DNA of 64,000 nt from Actinacidiphila alni (GTDB taxonomy: Bacteria > Actinomycetota > Actinomycetes > Streptomycetales > Streptomycetaceae), in NCBI RefSeq assembly GCF_900112845.1, contig NZ_FONG01000006.1:1-64000 (forward strand), read 5' to 3'. The notes under the pieces are model-generated. The model was not told where the DNA came from and did not search any database. It saw only the letters and a list, made by a program, of their open reading frames with translations. How positions within the stretch are numbered: the first letter of the stretch is position 1; every line of letters begins with the position of its first letter. Made by a program: the position numbers and the translations under genes. Shown in pieces: positions 23,756-33,267 of the stretch.

Positions 23756-26056
23756 GTGAGTCGCGCACGCGCACACGGCAGCAGGATGGGCATCGCCGCG
23801 GCGATGGGCAGTTGGAGTGCCCGGCACCGCTGGGCGGCGGTGGGCGGGTGGCTGCTCTTCGTCATTCTCGCCATGTTCATCGGGCAGTCGGCGGGCCGCG
23901 TCGACCTCGACCAGGACAAGTCGATGGCCGGCGAGGTCAATCAGGCCGCCACCATCAACGACAGCTCCGGGCTGAAGAGCGCGGCCGGTGAAATGGTGCT
24001 GATCCAGGGCAAGGGCTCGGTCAAGGCGACCGACCCGGCCTTCCGTACCGCGGTCAGCGATGTGATCACCGCGGTCAAGGGCACCGGCAAGGTCACCGCG
24101 GTGACGTCCCCGTACGACACCAAGGCCGTCTCTACCGACCAGCGGTCCGCGCTGGTCAGATTCGACATGCTCGGGTCCGAGGACGACGCGCCCGACCATG
24201 TGCAGCCGGTGATGGACGCGGTGAAGAAGGTGCAGTCCGGCCACCAGGACCTGAAGATCGAGGAGTTCGGCGACGCGAGTGCCGGCAAGGTGCTCAACGA
24301 CGCCTTCGGCAGCGACTTCAAGACCGCCGAGTACTCCGCGGTGCCGGTGGCGCTGGGCATCCTGCTGATCGCGTTCGGCGCGCTGGTCGCGGCGCTGCTG
24401 CCGGTGGCGCTGGCGATGACGGCCTTCCTGGCCGCCGGCGGTGTGGTGGCGATGGTCAGCCACTCCGTACCGATGAGCGACACCGCCAACTCGGTGATGC
24501 TGCTGGTGGGTCTCGCGGTCGGTGTCGACTACTGCCTGTTCTACCTGCGCCGCGAGCGTGAGGAACGGGCGGCGGGACACGACCGGATGACCGCCATCAA
24601 GATCGCGGCGGCCACCTCGGGGCGGGCCGTGCTGATCTCCGGCATCACCGTGATCGTGGCCATGGCGGGCATGCTCTTCACCGGCATCGGCGACTTCAAG
24701 GCGATGGGCCTGGCCACGATGATCGTCGTCGCCATCGCGATGTTCGGCTCGGTCACGGTGCTGCCCGCGCTGCTGTCGCTGCTGGGCCACCGGGTCGAGA
24801 AGGGCCGTATCCCGTTCCTGAACCGCGGCCGCAAGAACGCCGCCCGCCGGTCCCCCGACAGCGGCAGCCGCTTCTGGAAGACCGTGCTGCGGCCGATGCT
24901 CTCCCACCCCAAGGCCGCCACCGTGCTGGCCGGCGGCACACTGCTGGTCATCGCACTGCCCGCCTTCGGCATGAAGACCGCGAATCTGTCCATGCAGCAG
25001 GAGCTGGGCGACGGTCTGCCGATCATCCAGACCTACGAGCACATCAACGAGGCGTTCCCCGGCGGTCCCGACCCGGCGCACGTGGTCCTCAAGGCCGACG
25101 ACATCAACGCCCCCGCGGTCAGGAAGGCCATCGCGGACTTCCGCGCCGAGGCGGTCTCCTCCGGCGCGAGCAAGGGCCCGGTCACCGTCACGGTGCACGC
25201 GAAGCAGAATGTCGCGCAGATCGACGTGCCCCTGGCGGGCGGCAGCGACCGTGCCAAGGCGGAGTCCGACCTGAAGACGCTGCGGAACGACGTACGGCCC
25301 GACACGCTCGGCAAGGTCGACGGGCTCCAGGCGCCGATCACCGGTGAGACGGCCGGTTCGATGGACTTCACCCACAAGATCACCAGCAGTGTGCCGCCGG
25401 TCTTCGCCTTCGTGACCGTCTTCGCCTTCCTGCTGATGCTGCTGTCCTTCCGGTCGCTGACCATCGCGCTGACCTCGATCGCGCTGAATCTGCTCTCGGT
25501 GGGCGCGGCCTACGGCATCCTCGTGGCGGTCTTCCAGCACGGCTGGGGCGCGTCCCTGGTGGGCGCCACCGGTACGGGCGCGGTGGTGGCCTGGCTGCCG
25601 CTGTTCCTCTTCGTGATCCTGTTCGGCCTGAGCATGGACTACCACGTGTTCGTGGTCTCCCGGATCCGCGAGGCCAAGATGCGCGGGCTGAGCACCAAGA
25701 ACGCGATCGAGCACGGCATCACCACCACGGCCGGCGTCGTGACCAGCGCCGCGGTCATCATGGTCGCCGTCTTCGCGATCTTCGGAACGCTGTCCATGCA
25801 GAGCATGAAGCAGATGGGTGTCGGCCTGGCCTTCGCGGTGCTAATCGACGCGACGATCATCCGCGGGGTGCTGCTGCCGGCCGTGATGAGCCTGCTCGGC
25901 GAGCGCAACTGGTACCTGCCGCGCTGGATGAACCGGCTGCCCGACATGACGCACGACGAGTCGGCGCTGCCGCTGCCGCCCGCTCCCGCCGCGCCGGCCG
26001 GCGGACCGCAGGGGCCGCACGACCCGCACTACGGCCAGGTCCCCGACCGGGTCTGA
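23756..26056 (+). CDS. MMPL-family RND transporter
   Basis: A 766-residue membrane protein of the MmpL/HpnN type, which moves lipids or drugs by proton-driven export. After a basic start and one membrane helix (WLLFVILAMFIGQSAG) there is an outside domain. A five-helix block follows, with GLAVGVDYCLFYLRREREER near residue 250 and RAVLISGITVIVAMAGML. The arrangement repeats with a second outside domain and LFGLSMDYHVFVVSRIREAK near residue 620. The tail is Pro/Ala-rich. GTG at 23756 has AAGGGGG 7 bases upstream. No lipid synthesis genes are adjacent. Confidence 0.9.
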   Translation: MSRARAHGSRMGIAAAMGSWSARHRWAAVGGWLLFVILAMFIGQSAGRVDLDQDKSMAGEVNQAATINDSSGLKSAAGEMVLIQGKGSVKATDPAFRTAVSDVITAVKGTGKVTAVTSPYDTKAVSTDQRSALVRFDMLGSEDDAPDHVQPVMDAVKKVQSGHQDLKIEEFGDASAGKVLNDAFGSDFKTAEYSAVPVALGILLIAFGALVAALLPVALAMTAFLAAGGVVAMVSHSVPMSDTANSVMLLVGLAVGVDYCLFYLRREREERAAGHDRMTAIKIAAATSGRAVLISGITVIVAMAGMLFTGIGDFKAMGLATMIVVAIAMFGSVTVLPALLSLLGHRVEKGRIPFLNRGRKNAARRSPDSGSRFWKTVLRPMLSHPKAATVLAGGTLLVIALPAFGMKTANLSMQQELGDGLPIIQTYEHINEAFPGGPDPAHVVLKADDINAPAVRKAIADFRAEAVSSGASKGPVTVTVHAKQNVAQIDVPLAGGSDRAKAESDLKTLRNDVRPDTLGKVDGLQAPITGETAGSMDFTHKITSSVPPVFAFVTVFAFLLMLLSFRSLTIALTSIALNLLSVGAAYGILVAVFQHGWGASLVGATGTGAVVAWLPLFLFVILFGLSMDYHVFVVSRIREAKMRGLSTKNAIEHGITTTAGVVTSAAVIMVAVFAIFGTLSMQSMKQMGVGLAFAVLIDATIIRGVLLPAVMSLLGERNWYLPRWMNRLPDMTHDESALPLPPAPAAPAGGPQGPHDPHYGQVPDRV

Positions 26057-26119
26057 GGATTCCGGGCCGCCGGCCCTGAACCCGTACCGTCCGCCCGGAG
26101 CCCGTATCACCGCAGGTCA

Positions 26120-26153
26120 CGGTGCCCCCGTCCCGCCCGGGACGGGGGCACCG
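26120..26153. terminator. terminator after the MMPL gene
   Basis: A 34-base near-perfect palindrome: 16-base arms 26120-26135 and 26138-26153 around CC. It lies 64 bases after the MMPL stop and before the sigma-factor promoter. Confidence 0.75.
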
Positions 26154-26224
26154 GCGCGTCCGGCACGGAACGTCCGCGTCCTTCTCCTCGCCCGTTGTCA
26201 GTGGGCGGGCCTAGTGTGGAAAAG

Positions 26225-27256
26225 GTGACCGTACGAGAGAGCGAGAGCGCCGGGAGCGGTACCGCCCTGGCCGCCGACGAGGTGGAGCTCCGTCTTGAGG
26301 AGCACCGGGCAGAGCTGACCGGCTACTGCTACCGCATGCTCGGCTCGGTGTTCGAGGCCGAGGACGCCGTCCAGGAGACCCTGGTCCGTGCGTGGCGCAG
26401 CCACAGCGGCTTCGAGGGGCGGTCGTCGTTCCGCTCCTGGCTGTACCGGATCGCGACCAATGTCTGCCTGGACAGTCTGAACGCGGGCAAGCGCCGGGCG
26501 CGCCCGATGGACCTGTCCCCCGCGTCGCACGCCGACGCGACGCTGCCCGCCGCCTCCCCGGAGAGCGTGTGGGTCGAACCGGTGCCGGACGTCCGGGCGC
26601 TGCCGTCGTCCGGCGACCCGGCCGATGTGGTGGTCTCCCGCGAGACGATCAAGCTGGCGTTCGTCGCCGCGCTCCAGCACCTGCCCGCCCGGCAGCGGGC
26701 CGTGCTGATCCTGCGCGAGGTGCTGGCGTGGAAGGCCAGCGAGACCGCCGAGCTGCTCGGCACGTCCGTGGCGTCGGTCAACAGCGCGCTGCAGCGGGCC
26801 CGCGCCACCCTCAGTGACGCCGGGGTGAGCACCTCGGGCGCCGACCATGCGAAGGCCGCGGCCGCCGCGCCGATGGACGAGGCGCAGGAGAAGCTGCTGG
26901 CGCGCTATGTGGACGCCTTCGAGCGCTACGACCTGGATTCGCTGACCGCCCTGCTGCACGAGGACGTCACGCTGTCGATGCCCCCGTACGCGCTGTGGCT
27001 CCAGGGCCACCAGGACATACGCGACTGGTTCCTGGGCACCGGGATCGAGTGCAAGGGGTCGCGGCTGGTGCCGGTGGCGGCCAATGGGTCGCCGGGCTTC
27101 GCCCAGTACCGCTCGAACGGTGAGGGCGGCGGCCACCACGCGTGGGCGCTCCAGGTGCTGGAGATCACCGACGGCCGGATCACCGGTATCAACGCCTTCC
27201 TCGACACCGCCCACCTATTCCCGCTCTTCGGCCTCCCACTCGAACTCCCCGGCTAG
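26225..27256 (+). CDS. ECF sigma factor with C-terminal SnoaL-like domain
   Basis: A 343-residue sigma-70 family protein of the type with a fused SnoaL/NTF2 domain (TIGR02960-like). Region 2 is at about 30-95: LTGYCYRMLGSVFEAEDAVQ, then SFRSWLYRIATNVCLDSL. The inter-region linker is followed by region 4 at about 150-200: LQHLPARQRAVLILREVLAW, TAELLGTSVASVNSALQRAR. Residues about 215-335 are the SnoaL domain, which in such factors replaces a separate anti-sigma by holding regions 2 and 4. GTG 26225 follows TAGTGT (26212-26217) by 7 bases, suggesting a leaderless mRNA; an in-frame GTG at 26216 is the alternative. The 3' end overlaps a convergent STAS gene. Confidence 0.87.
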   Translation: MTVRESESAGSGTALAADEVELRLEEHRAELTGYCYRMLGSVFEAEDAVQETLVRAWRSHSGFEGRSSFRSWLYRIATNVCLDSLNAGKRRARPMDLSPASHADATLPAASPESVWVEPVPDVRALPSSGDPADVVVSRETIKLAFVAALQHLPARQRAVLILREVLAWKASETAELLGTSVASVNSALQRARATLSDAGVSTSGADHAKAAAAAPMDEAQEKLLARYVDAFERYDLDSLTALLHEDVTLSMPPYALWLQGHQDIRDWFLGTGIECKGSRLVPVAANGSPGFAQYRSNGEGGGHHAWALQVLEITDGRITGINAFLDTAHLFPLFGLPLELPG

Positions 27257-27436
27257 CCCGGCGAGTTCCAGCAGTTCGCGCAACTCGGCGGTGGCGCCGC
27301 GCAGCCGTACGCGATGACCGGTACGGCGCGCGGCCAGCCGCAGCCGGGCCAGCGCGCCGATCGTCCCGGCGGAGTTCGCCGGGAGGTCCGTCACGTCCAC
27401 GACCAGGGGTTCCATCGGGCCCGGTGCCGCCGTCAC
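27215..27436 (-). CDS. STAS-domain protein (anti-anti-sigma-like)
   Basis: A 73-residue protein; an internal ATG at 27415 is also possible. It matches the C-terminal two-thirds of a STAS fold: EPLVVDVTDLPANSAGTIGA, ARLRLAARRTGHRVRLRGAT and ELRELLELAGLAGEFEW. There is no Ser/Thr in the usual DxSG position; VTDLPAN stands there instead. So phospho-switching as in SpoIIAA is doubtful. It is antisense to the last 42 bases of the sigma gene. A link with that sigma factor is suggested by position only. Confidence 0.6.
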   Translation of the reverse strand: MTAAPGPMEPLVVDVTDLPANSAGTIGALARLRLAARRTGHRVRLRGATAELRELLELAGLAGEFEWEAEERE

Positions 27437-27813
27437 AGTCGTTCCCGCCTTTCCTGGGCCCGGCCCCCTGACGGGCCTTCATGGATACCGACCGGCCGGG
27501 CGGCCCGGAATCATCGCCGCGCGGCGGGCGGATTCGCCGGGTGTGGCGGGACTCACCGTCGTATTCGGGGCGCATTCTCGACCGGTGTCACTCCTGCGGG
27601 GGGCGCGCGGATGCGACACTGGCGTAGTTCCGCACTGGTGAGCGATGCCGTCGGCATATGCGGGGACGGAAGCGGCACGTCGACGGGGCGGCGCGCGGCA
27701 CCGCGCGGGCGCACGGGGGCGGTGTCCGCGGGGGCGCGGTGGTGCGGTGACACCGCGGTGCGGGACAGTGGACGATTCGGGACTGCGGCGATCGGCGAAG
27801 GGTTCGGTTCGGC
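27437..27813. other. 377-base region between STAS and kinase genes
   Basis: No gene is supported. It should hold the promoter of the STAS gene (leftward) and of the kinase (rightward; GAAGGG at 27797-27802 is the ribosome site). An inverted repeat CGCGGTG (27735-27741) with CACCGCG (27751-27757) is the only clear symmetry. Confidence 0.4.
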
Positions 27814-28680
27814 ATGGCGGACACGGTGGTGTTCACGCAGGAGCGGGCGCGGGCGGTGCTGGACGCCGCCGGGCATCCCGAGGCCGAGCTGCTCGCCTTC
27901 GGCGAGAACGCGGTCTTCGCCGCCGGCCGCCTGGTGATCAAGATCGGCCGCGGCGCCGACCTGCTGGAGCGGGCCCGGCGCGAGGTGCGCACCGCCGACT
28001 GGCTGGCCAAGCACGATGTGCCCGCGGTGCGCTCCGCGGAGTCCGAGGTACGGCTGGTGGACGGCCATCCCGTCACCTACTGGCAGCGGCTGCCCGATCC
28101 GCTGCGGCCGGCCGAGCCCGCCGATGTGGCGCCGCTGCTGCGCCTGGTGCACGCGCTGCCCGAGCCGGACTTCGGGCTGCCGCCGCGCGATCTGCTGGGC
28201 GGCGTCGAGCGCTGGCTGCGGCTGGCCGGGGACGCCATCGACCCGGCGGACGCGGCCTATCTGCGCAACCGGCGGGACGGGTTCGCCGCCGCCGCGGCCG
28301 AGTTGGAGCCGTATCTGGAGCGCGGACCGATCCACGGGGACGCGCTGCCGCGCAATGTGCACATCGGACCCGACGGCCCCGTCCTGGTGGACCTGGAGAC
28401 CTTCTCCTCCGATCTGCGCGAGCACGACCTCGTCGTCCAGACGCTCAGCCGGGACCGCTACGGGGTGCCCGCGGCGGCCTACGACGCCTTCACCGCCGCC
28501 TACGGCTGGGACGTCACCGAGTGGCCGGGCAACACGGTGCTGCGCGGCGCCCGGGAGACGGCCGGCTGCGCCTGGGTCGCCCAGCACGCCCCGGCCAGCC
28601 CCGCCGCCCTCCATGAATTCCGCCGCCGCGTCGCCTCCCTGCGGGCGGACGACGCGACGGTCCGCTGGTATTCGTTCTGA
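27814..28680 (+). CDS. aminoglycoside-phosphotransferase-fold kinase
   Basis: A 288-residue APH-family protein with a compact kinase fold. The nucleotide-binding Lys lies in GRLVIKIGRGADLLERARRE near residue 46, the catalytic loop is PIHGDALPRNVHIGPDG near residue 173 (HGD...N), and the Mg-binding Asp is in VLVDLETFSSD near 192. The phosphate acceptor is unknown; such genes in Streptomyces are usually metabolic or self-resistance kinases of undefined substrate. No antibiotic cluster is nearby. Confidence 0.8.
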   Translation: MADTVVFTQERARAVLDAAGHPEAELLAFGENAVFAAGRLVIKIGRGADLLERARREVRTADWLAKHDVPAVRSAESEVRLVDGHPVTYWQRLPDPLRPAEPADVAPLLRLVHALPEPDFGLPPRDLLGGVERWLRLAGDAIDPADAAYLRNRRDGFAAAAAELEPYLERGPIHGDALPRNVHIGPDGPVLVDLETFSSDLREHDLVVQTLSRDRYGVPAAAYDAFTAAYGWDVTEWPGNTVLRGARETAGCAWVAQHAPASPAALHEFRRRVASLRADDATVRWYSF

Positions 28681-28720
28681 CGGCGGGTCACCGCCGCGAC
28701 CGGAGCCGGGGGCAGGTCGC

Positions 28721-29428
28721 CTAAGCAGCCACCCGCAGCGGCCAGGCCCGGTCCACCGACGCGGCGTCGGCCGACCCCTTGCGGCGCAGCCAGGAGGCGA
28801 AGTCGTCGGCCCAGTCGGCGTACCAGCCGCGCTGGTCGTCGTAGAGGTCCCACAGATCGGCGTCGCCGACCTCGGGGAAACGGGCGGCCAGCGCGCGGGC
28901 GACACGGACCGCGGCGAGCGCGTCGGCGCCCGCTTCGTGGGCGCCGTCCAGCACGACGCCGTAGACGGCGCAGGCGGCTTCCAGGGTGCGCTTGCCGCGC
29001 CGGTACTTGTCCAGGGCGCGGTCCATCACCAGCGGGTCGATCACCGGCCCGGGGCGGGTCCCGGGCGCGGCCAGCGACGGCAGCGCGTACCGGCGCAACT
29101 CCTCGTCCAGCAGGGTGAGGTCGAAGGGCGCGTTGTAGACGACGACGGGCACCCCGGCCGCCCAGTAGCCGCGCAGCGCGTCCGCGATCTCGGCGACGAC
29201 CTCGGGCGCCGGACGCCCTTCCGCCGCCGCGCGGGCGGTGCTTATGCCGTGGATGGCGGTGGTCTCCTCGGGGATGGCGACCCCGGGGTCGGCGAGCCAC
29301 GCCCGGTGCCGCACCGGCTCACCATCCTTCACCTCGGTGACCGCGGCGGTCACGATCCGCGCCCGCAGCGGATCCGTGCCCGTGGTCTCCAGGTCGAACC
29401 CGACCAACAGCTCCTGGTGCCATGCCAT
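28721..29428 (-). CDS. DEDDh 3'-5' exonuclease (DnaQ epsilon-like)
   Basis: A 235-residue exonuclease. Motif Exo I is LLVGFDLETTGTDP near residue 8 (D and E ligands), Exo II is VVVYNAPFDLTLLDEEL (Asp) near 100, and Exo III is HEAGADALAAVRVARAL (His and Asp) near 165. That set gives a complete DEDDh active site. The second of two nearby ATGs (29428) is chosen because AAGGG lies 9 bases upstream; the first ATG is at 29437. It is probably a proofreading or repair nuclease acting alone. Confidence 0.85.
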   Translation of the reverse strand: MAWHQELLVGFDLETTGTDPLRARIVTAAVTEVKDGEPVRHRAWLADPGVAIPEETTAIHGISTARAAAEGRPAPEVVAEIADALRGYWAAGVPVVVYNAPFDLTLLDEELRRYALPSLAAPGTRPGPVIDPLVMDRALDKYRRGKRTLEAACAVYGVVLDGAHEAGADALAAVRVARALAARFPEVGDADLWDLYDDQRGWYADWADDFASWLRRKGSADAASVDRAWPLRVAA

Positions 29429-29601
29429 GGCGAGCATCCCTTCCCACCCAGTTCCCCGTAACCCCCGATTGCCCTGCCATCATCGCGCGGGCCACTGACA
29501 ACGCCGGACGCCGGGGTTCCGCTTCACCCGTGCGGCCCTGCCCGCCGGGTGCCGTCGACAGCCGTACGGACAGGCGGTCCTTCACCCGGCCGTACGTACG
29601 G

Positions 29602-30855
29602 TCACGACACCGGCCGCGAGTCCGTCCAGATGCCCTCGAACTCCTCGCGGTAGACCTCGAACAGCCCGTGCTCGGCGGGCCCGTCCTCGGCGACCACCTG
29701 CCGGGAGGCGCCGCGCAGCAGCAGTACGGGCACCTCCATGCCGCGCGCCCGCCGCAGATAGGACTGGACGACGGCCAGGCCGTCGCCGGTGTCCCCGTCG
29801 ACCAGGTAGGCGGTGAAGCGCGGGGTCTCGTCGAAGACCCGGATCTCGAAGGCGTCGGGGTCGCGCAGCCGGGCGCGTACCCGGCGCATGTGCATGATGT
29901 TCATCTCGACGGACCTGGCCAGCTCGCCGCGGCCGAGCCCGAGTTCGCGCTCGCGGCGGCGCACCGTGCTGCTGGCCGGGTTGAGGAAGAGCAGTCTGAT
30001 CCGGCAGCCGGATTCGGCGAGCCGCACCAGGCGGCGGCCGGAGAAATTCTGCACCAGCAGATTGAGGCCGATGCCTATCGCGTCGAGCCGGCGCGCGCCG
30101 GAGAACAAGTCCTCGACGGGGAGCTGCCGTTGCAGCCGCACCCGGTCGGGATAGACGCCGATGACGTCGGAGTAGCGGTCGGCGACCAGGTCCTCGACGG
30201 CGTCCACCGGCAGTCGCTGGGCGGCGGTGCGGGCCGGGCCCGCGCCCAGCAGTTCCAGCAGCCGGGCGGCGGCCCGCTCGGCCTGGTCAAGGACGGTCCT
30301 GGACAGCGCCCGGTTGCGCGAGACGACGTGCCGGGCCACCTCCAGCTCGTCCAGCGCCAGTTCGAGGTCGCGGCGGTCGTCGAAGTACGGCTCGAAGCAC
30401 GGCCAGTGCTGGACGACCAGCTCGCGCAGCTGGGGCAGCGTCAGGAAGCTCAGCACATTGTCGTCGGCCGGGTCGAGCAGGAAGCCCTTGCGGCGGCTCA
30501 CCTCGCGGACGGCGACGGCCCGTTGCACCCATTCGTGTCCGGCGGGCCCCGCGGCGGCGACCACCCACTCCTCGCCGTGCACGGGCTCGTAGATCGGGCG
30601 CAGCACCGCGTTGACGACGGCGCGCAGGCGCTGTTCGACAAGGTTCAGCCATACGTAGGCCCGCCCGGCCCTGGTGGCGCGGGTGCGCACCTCCGACCAG
30701 ACCTCGGCGCCCCAGTCCAGTTCCGCTCCGATCTCCAACGGCTGGGCGAGGGTGACCGCGTTCTGCACCGTCGTCTCCGCGACGGCACCGTCCGCGACCT
30801 GCCGGTCCTCCTGATCTCCACCACCCGGGAGCATCAGACCTCCGGACGTCTCCAC
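29602..30855 (-). CDS. SAV2148-family HEPN-domain protein
   Basis: A 417-residue cytoplasmic protein I recognise as the actinomycete SAV2148 family with a HEPN domain. The helical N-terminal region contains AELDWGAEVWSEVRTRATRA, VWLNLVEQRLRAVVNAVLRP and AAGPAGHEWVQRAVAVREVS. The C-terminal half has FSGRRLVRLAESGCRIRLLF, then NPASSTVRRRERELGLGRGE and VFDETPRFTAYLVDGDTGD, a phospholipase-D-like or signalling fold. HEPN proteins are often RNases, but the usual R-x4-6-H motif is not obvious here (the closest is RNRALSR without His). Function is unknown. GTG 30855 is used; an internal ATG at 30834 with GGAGGT before it is equally plausible. Confidence 0.7.
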   Translation of the reverse strand: METSGGLMLPGGGDQEDRQVADGAVAETTVQNAVTLAQPLEIGAELDWGAEVWSEVRTRATRAGRAYVWLNLVEQRLRAVVNAVLRPIYEPVHGEEWVVAAAGPAGHEWVQRAVAVREVSRRKGFLLDPADDNVLSFLTLPQLRELVVQHWPCFEPYFDDRRDLELALDELEVARHVVSRNRALSRTVLDQAERAAARLLELLGAGPARTAAQRLPVDAVEDLVADRYSDVIGVYPDRVRLQRQLPVEDLFSGARRLDAIGIGLNLLVQNFSGRRLVRLAESGCRIRLLFLNPASSTVRRRERELGLGRGELARSVEMNIMHMRRVRARLRDPDAFEIRVFDETPRFTAYLVDGDTGDGLAVVQSYLRRARGMEVPVLLLRGASRQVVAEDGPAEHGLFEVYREEFEGIWTDSRPVS

Positions 30856-31131
30856 GCCACCCGCCTCCCACCCCCGTCCACGATCAAGGAAGGGTACTGC
30901 GGTGCAGGGTGCGTCGCAGCCCTGTTGACCCTACTTGACTACTACCGGACAACCTCATCACCCTTGCGGTCGCTGCCTGTTGTGGCGTTGTCACCCTCGG
31001 GTGGGCCTCGACGCGCGGATGCGCCCCCGGCGGGTGGCCCAGGTGGGAGGATGCACCTTCGGCAACGAGTCTGGCCGGGTGCGCGGAATGGGTCCGCGTC
31101 GGCCCCGGTCCGGGAGTGGAAGAGTCACGAG

Positions 31132-33267
31132 ATGCAAGTCTGGCCGGGTCAGTCGTACCCCCTGGGTGCCACCTTCGACGGCGCGGGCACCAATTTCGCC
31201 GTGTTCTCCGAGGTGGCGTCCCGTATCGAGCTGTGTCTGCTGCACGACGACGGCTCCGAGACGGCGGTCGAGCTGCGCGAGGCGGACGCCTTCGTCCGGC
31301 ACGCCTATCTGCCGGGGGTGATGCCGGGGCAGCGGTACGGCTTCCGGGTGCACGGGCCGTACGACCCGGTGCGCGGGCACCGGTGCAACTCCGCGAAGCT
31401 GCTCCTGGATCCGTACGCCAAGGCGATGAGCGGCACGATCGACTGGGACGAGGCGGTCTACGGTTACCGCTTCGGTCAGCCCGACTCGCGGAACGACCTG
31501 GACTCCGCCCCGCACACCATGACGTCGGTCGTGGTCAATCCGTACTTCGACTGGGCGGACGACCGGTCGCCGCGGATCGATTACCACAAGACGGTCATCT
31601 ACGAGGCGCACGTCAAGGGCCTGACGATGACTCACCCGGGTCTGCCGGAGGAGATCCGCGGTACGTACGCGGCGCTGGCGCACCCGGCGGTGATCGGCCA
31701 TCTGGTGGAACTCGGGGTGACGACCCTGGAGCTGATGCCGGTGCACCAGTTCATCCAGGACCACCGTCTGGTGGACGCGGGGCTGACCAACTACTGGGGT
31801 TACAACACCATCGGATTCTTCGCGCCGCACCACTCGTACTGCTCGCTGGGCGACCGCGGGCAGCAGGTGCTGGAGTTCAAGACCGCGGTGCGCGCGCTGC
31901 ACCAGGCCGGTATCGAGGTGATCCTCGACGTGGTCTACAACCACACGGCCGAGGGCAGCCACCTCGGGCCGACGCTGTCGCTGCGCGGCCTGGACAACGC
32001 CTCGTACTACCGGCTCGGCGGCGACAAGCGCTACTACACGGACACCACGGGCACCGGCAACAGCCTGCTGATGCGCAGCCCGCACGTGCTCCAGATGATC
32101 ATGGACAGCCTGCGCTACTGGGTCACCGAGATGCATGTGGACGGCTTCCGCTTCGACCTGGCGGCCACACTGGCCCGGCAGTTCCACGAGGTGGACCGGC
32201 TCTCGTCCTTCTTCGACCTGGTGCAGCAGGACCCGGTGGTCTCGCAGGTGAAGCTGATCGCCGAGCCGTGGGACGTCGGCGAGGGCGGCTACCAGGTGGG
32301 CAACTTCCCGCCGCTGTGGACCGAGTGGAACGGGAAATTCCGCGACACCGTACGGGACCTGTGGCGCGGCGAGAGCGCCACGCTCGCCGAGTTCGGTTCC
32401 CGGCTGACCGGCTCCTCCGACCTCTACCAGGACGACGGCCGCCGCCCGCTGGCCTCCATCAACTTCGTGACCTGCCACGACGGTTTCACGCTGCGCGACC
32501 TGGTGTCGTACAACGACAAGCACAACGAGGCCAACGGCGAGGGCAACCGGGACGGCGAGAGCCACAACCGGTCGTGGAACTGCGGCGTCGAGGGTCCCAC
32601 CGAGGACGAGAAGGTGCGGGCGCTGCGCGGCCGGCAGATGCGCAATTTCCTCGCCACCTTGATGCTGTCCCAGGGCGTGCCGATGATCTCGCACGGCGAC
32701 GAGTTCGGCCGCACCCAGAAGGGCAACAACAACGTCTACTGCCAGGACAACGAACTGGCGTGGGTGTCCTGGCCGGGCAAGCCGGACGACGGCGGGCCGA
32801 ACGACGAGGCGCACCAGCTGCACGAATTCCTGCGCACCATGGTGTGGCTGCGCCGCGATCACGCGGTGTTCCGGCGCCGCCGCTTCTTCCACGGCCGGCC
32901 GGTCGAGGGCACGCACGACGAGCTGTCCGACATCGCCTGGTTCACGCCCGAGGGGCAGGAGATGGCGCAGCGCGACTGGCAGGCGGCGCACGCCCGCTCG
33001 ATGTCGGTGTTCCTCAACGGCATGGCGATCTCCGAGCCGGGGCCGCGCGGCGAGCCGGTCACCGACGACTCCTTCCTGCTGATGGTCAACGCGGCGCCGA
33101 AGGCCCAGGAATTCGTCGTGCCGGTCAACCACGGCAAGGAGTGGCAGCTCGTGGTGGACACCGAGCGGGCCGAGGGCGTCCCGCCGGGCACCGGCCAGAA
33201 GGTGCGGGCCGGGGACAGGATCGAGCTGGCCGACCGCACCATGGTGGTGCTCCAGCGGCCCGCCTAG
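31132..33267 (+). CDS. glgX: glycogen debranching enzyme
   Basis: A 711-residue GH13 isoamylase-type enzyme that hydrolyses alpha-1,6 branches of glycogen. A CBM48-like N-terminal domain (YPLGATFDGAGTNFAVFSE) precedes the barrel. The four GH13 regions are visible: LDVVYNHTAEGS, GFRFDLAATLARQ (nucleophile Asp), KLIAEPWDVGEGG (acid Glu) and INFVTCHDGFTLRDLVSYND. Length and motifs match GlgX. It precedes treY by 147 bases. Together GlgX, TreY and TreZ turn glycogen or maltodextrins into trehalose. ATG 31132 follows GGAAGAG. Confidence 0.95.
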   Translation: MQVWPGQSYPLGATFDGAGTNFAVFSEVASRIELCLLHDDGSETAVELREADAFVRHAYLPGVMPGQRYGFRVHGPYDPVRGHRCNSAKLLLDPYAKAMSGTIDWDEAVYGYRFGQPDSRNDLDSAPHTMTSVVVNPYFDWADDRSPRIDYHKTVIYEAHVKGLTMTHPGLPEEIRGTYAALAHPAVIGHLVELGVTTLELMPVHQFIQDHRLVDAGLTNYWGYNTIGFFAPHHSYCSLGDRGQQVLEFKTAVRALHQAGIEVILDVVYNHTAEGSHLGPTLSLRGLDNASYYRLGGDKRYYTDTTGTGNSLLMRSPHVLQMIMDSLRYWVTEMHVDGFRFDLAATLARQFHEVDRLSSFFDLVQQDPVVSQVKLIAEPWDVGEGGYQVGNFPPLWTEWNGKFRDTVRDLWRGESATLAEFGSRLTGSSDLYQDDGRRPLASINFVTCHDGFTLRDLVSYNDKHNEANGEGNRDGESHNRSWNCGVEGPTEDEKVRALRGRQMRNFLATLMLSQGVPMISHGDEFGRTQKGNNNVYCQDNELAWVSWPGKPDDGGPNDEAHQLHEFLRTMVWLRRDHAVFRRRRFFHGRPVEGTHDELSDIAWFTPEGQEMAQRDWQAAHARSMSVFLNGMAISEPGPRGEPVTDDSFLLMVNAAPKAQEFVVPVNHGKEWQLVVDTERAEGVPPGTGQKVRAGDRIELADRTMVVLQRPA

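Noticed and set aside
27814..28680. APH-like kinase as an antibiotic resistance gene
   Set aside because: Only fold-level motifs are present and the neighbours are housekeeping genes; no basis for a drug assignment.
29602..30855. HEPN protein as toxin of a toxin-antitoxin or phage defence system
   Set aside because: No MNT-type antitoxin or defence genes are adjacent, the protein is long, and the RNase motif is not evident.
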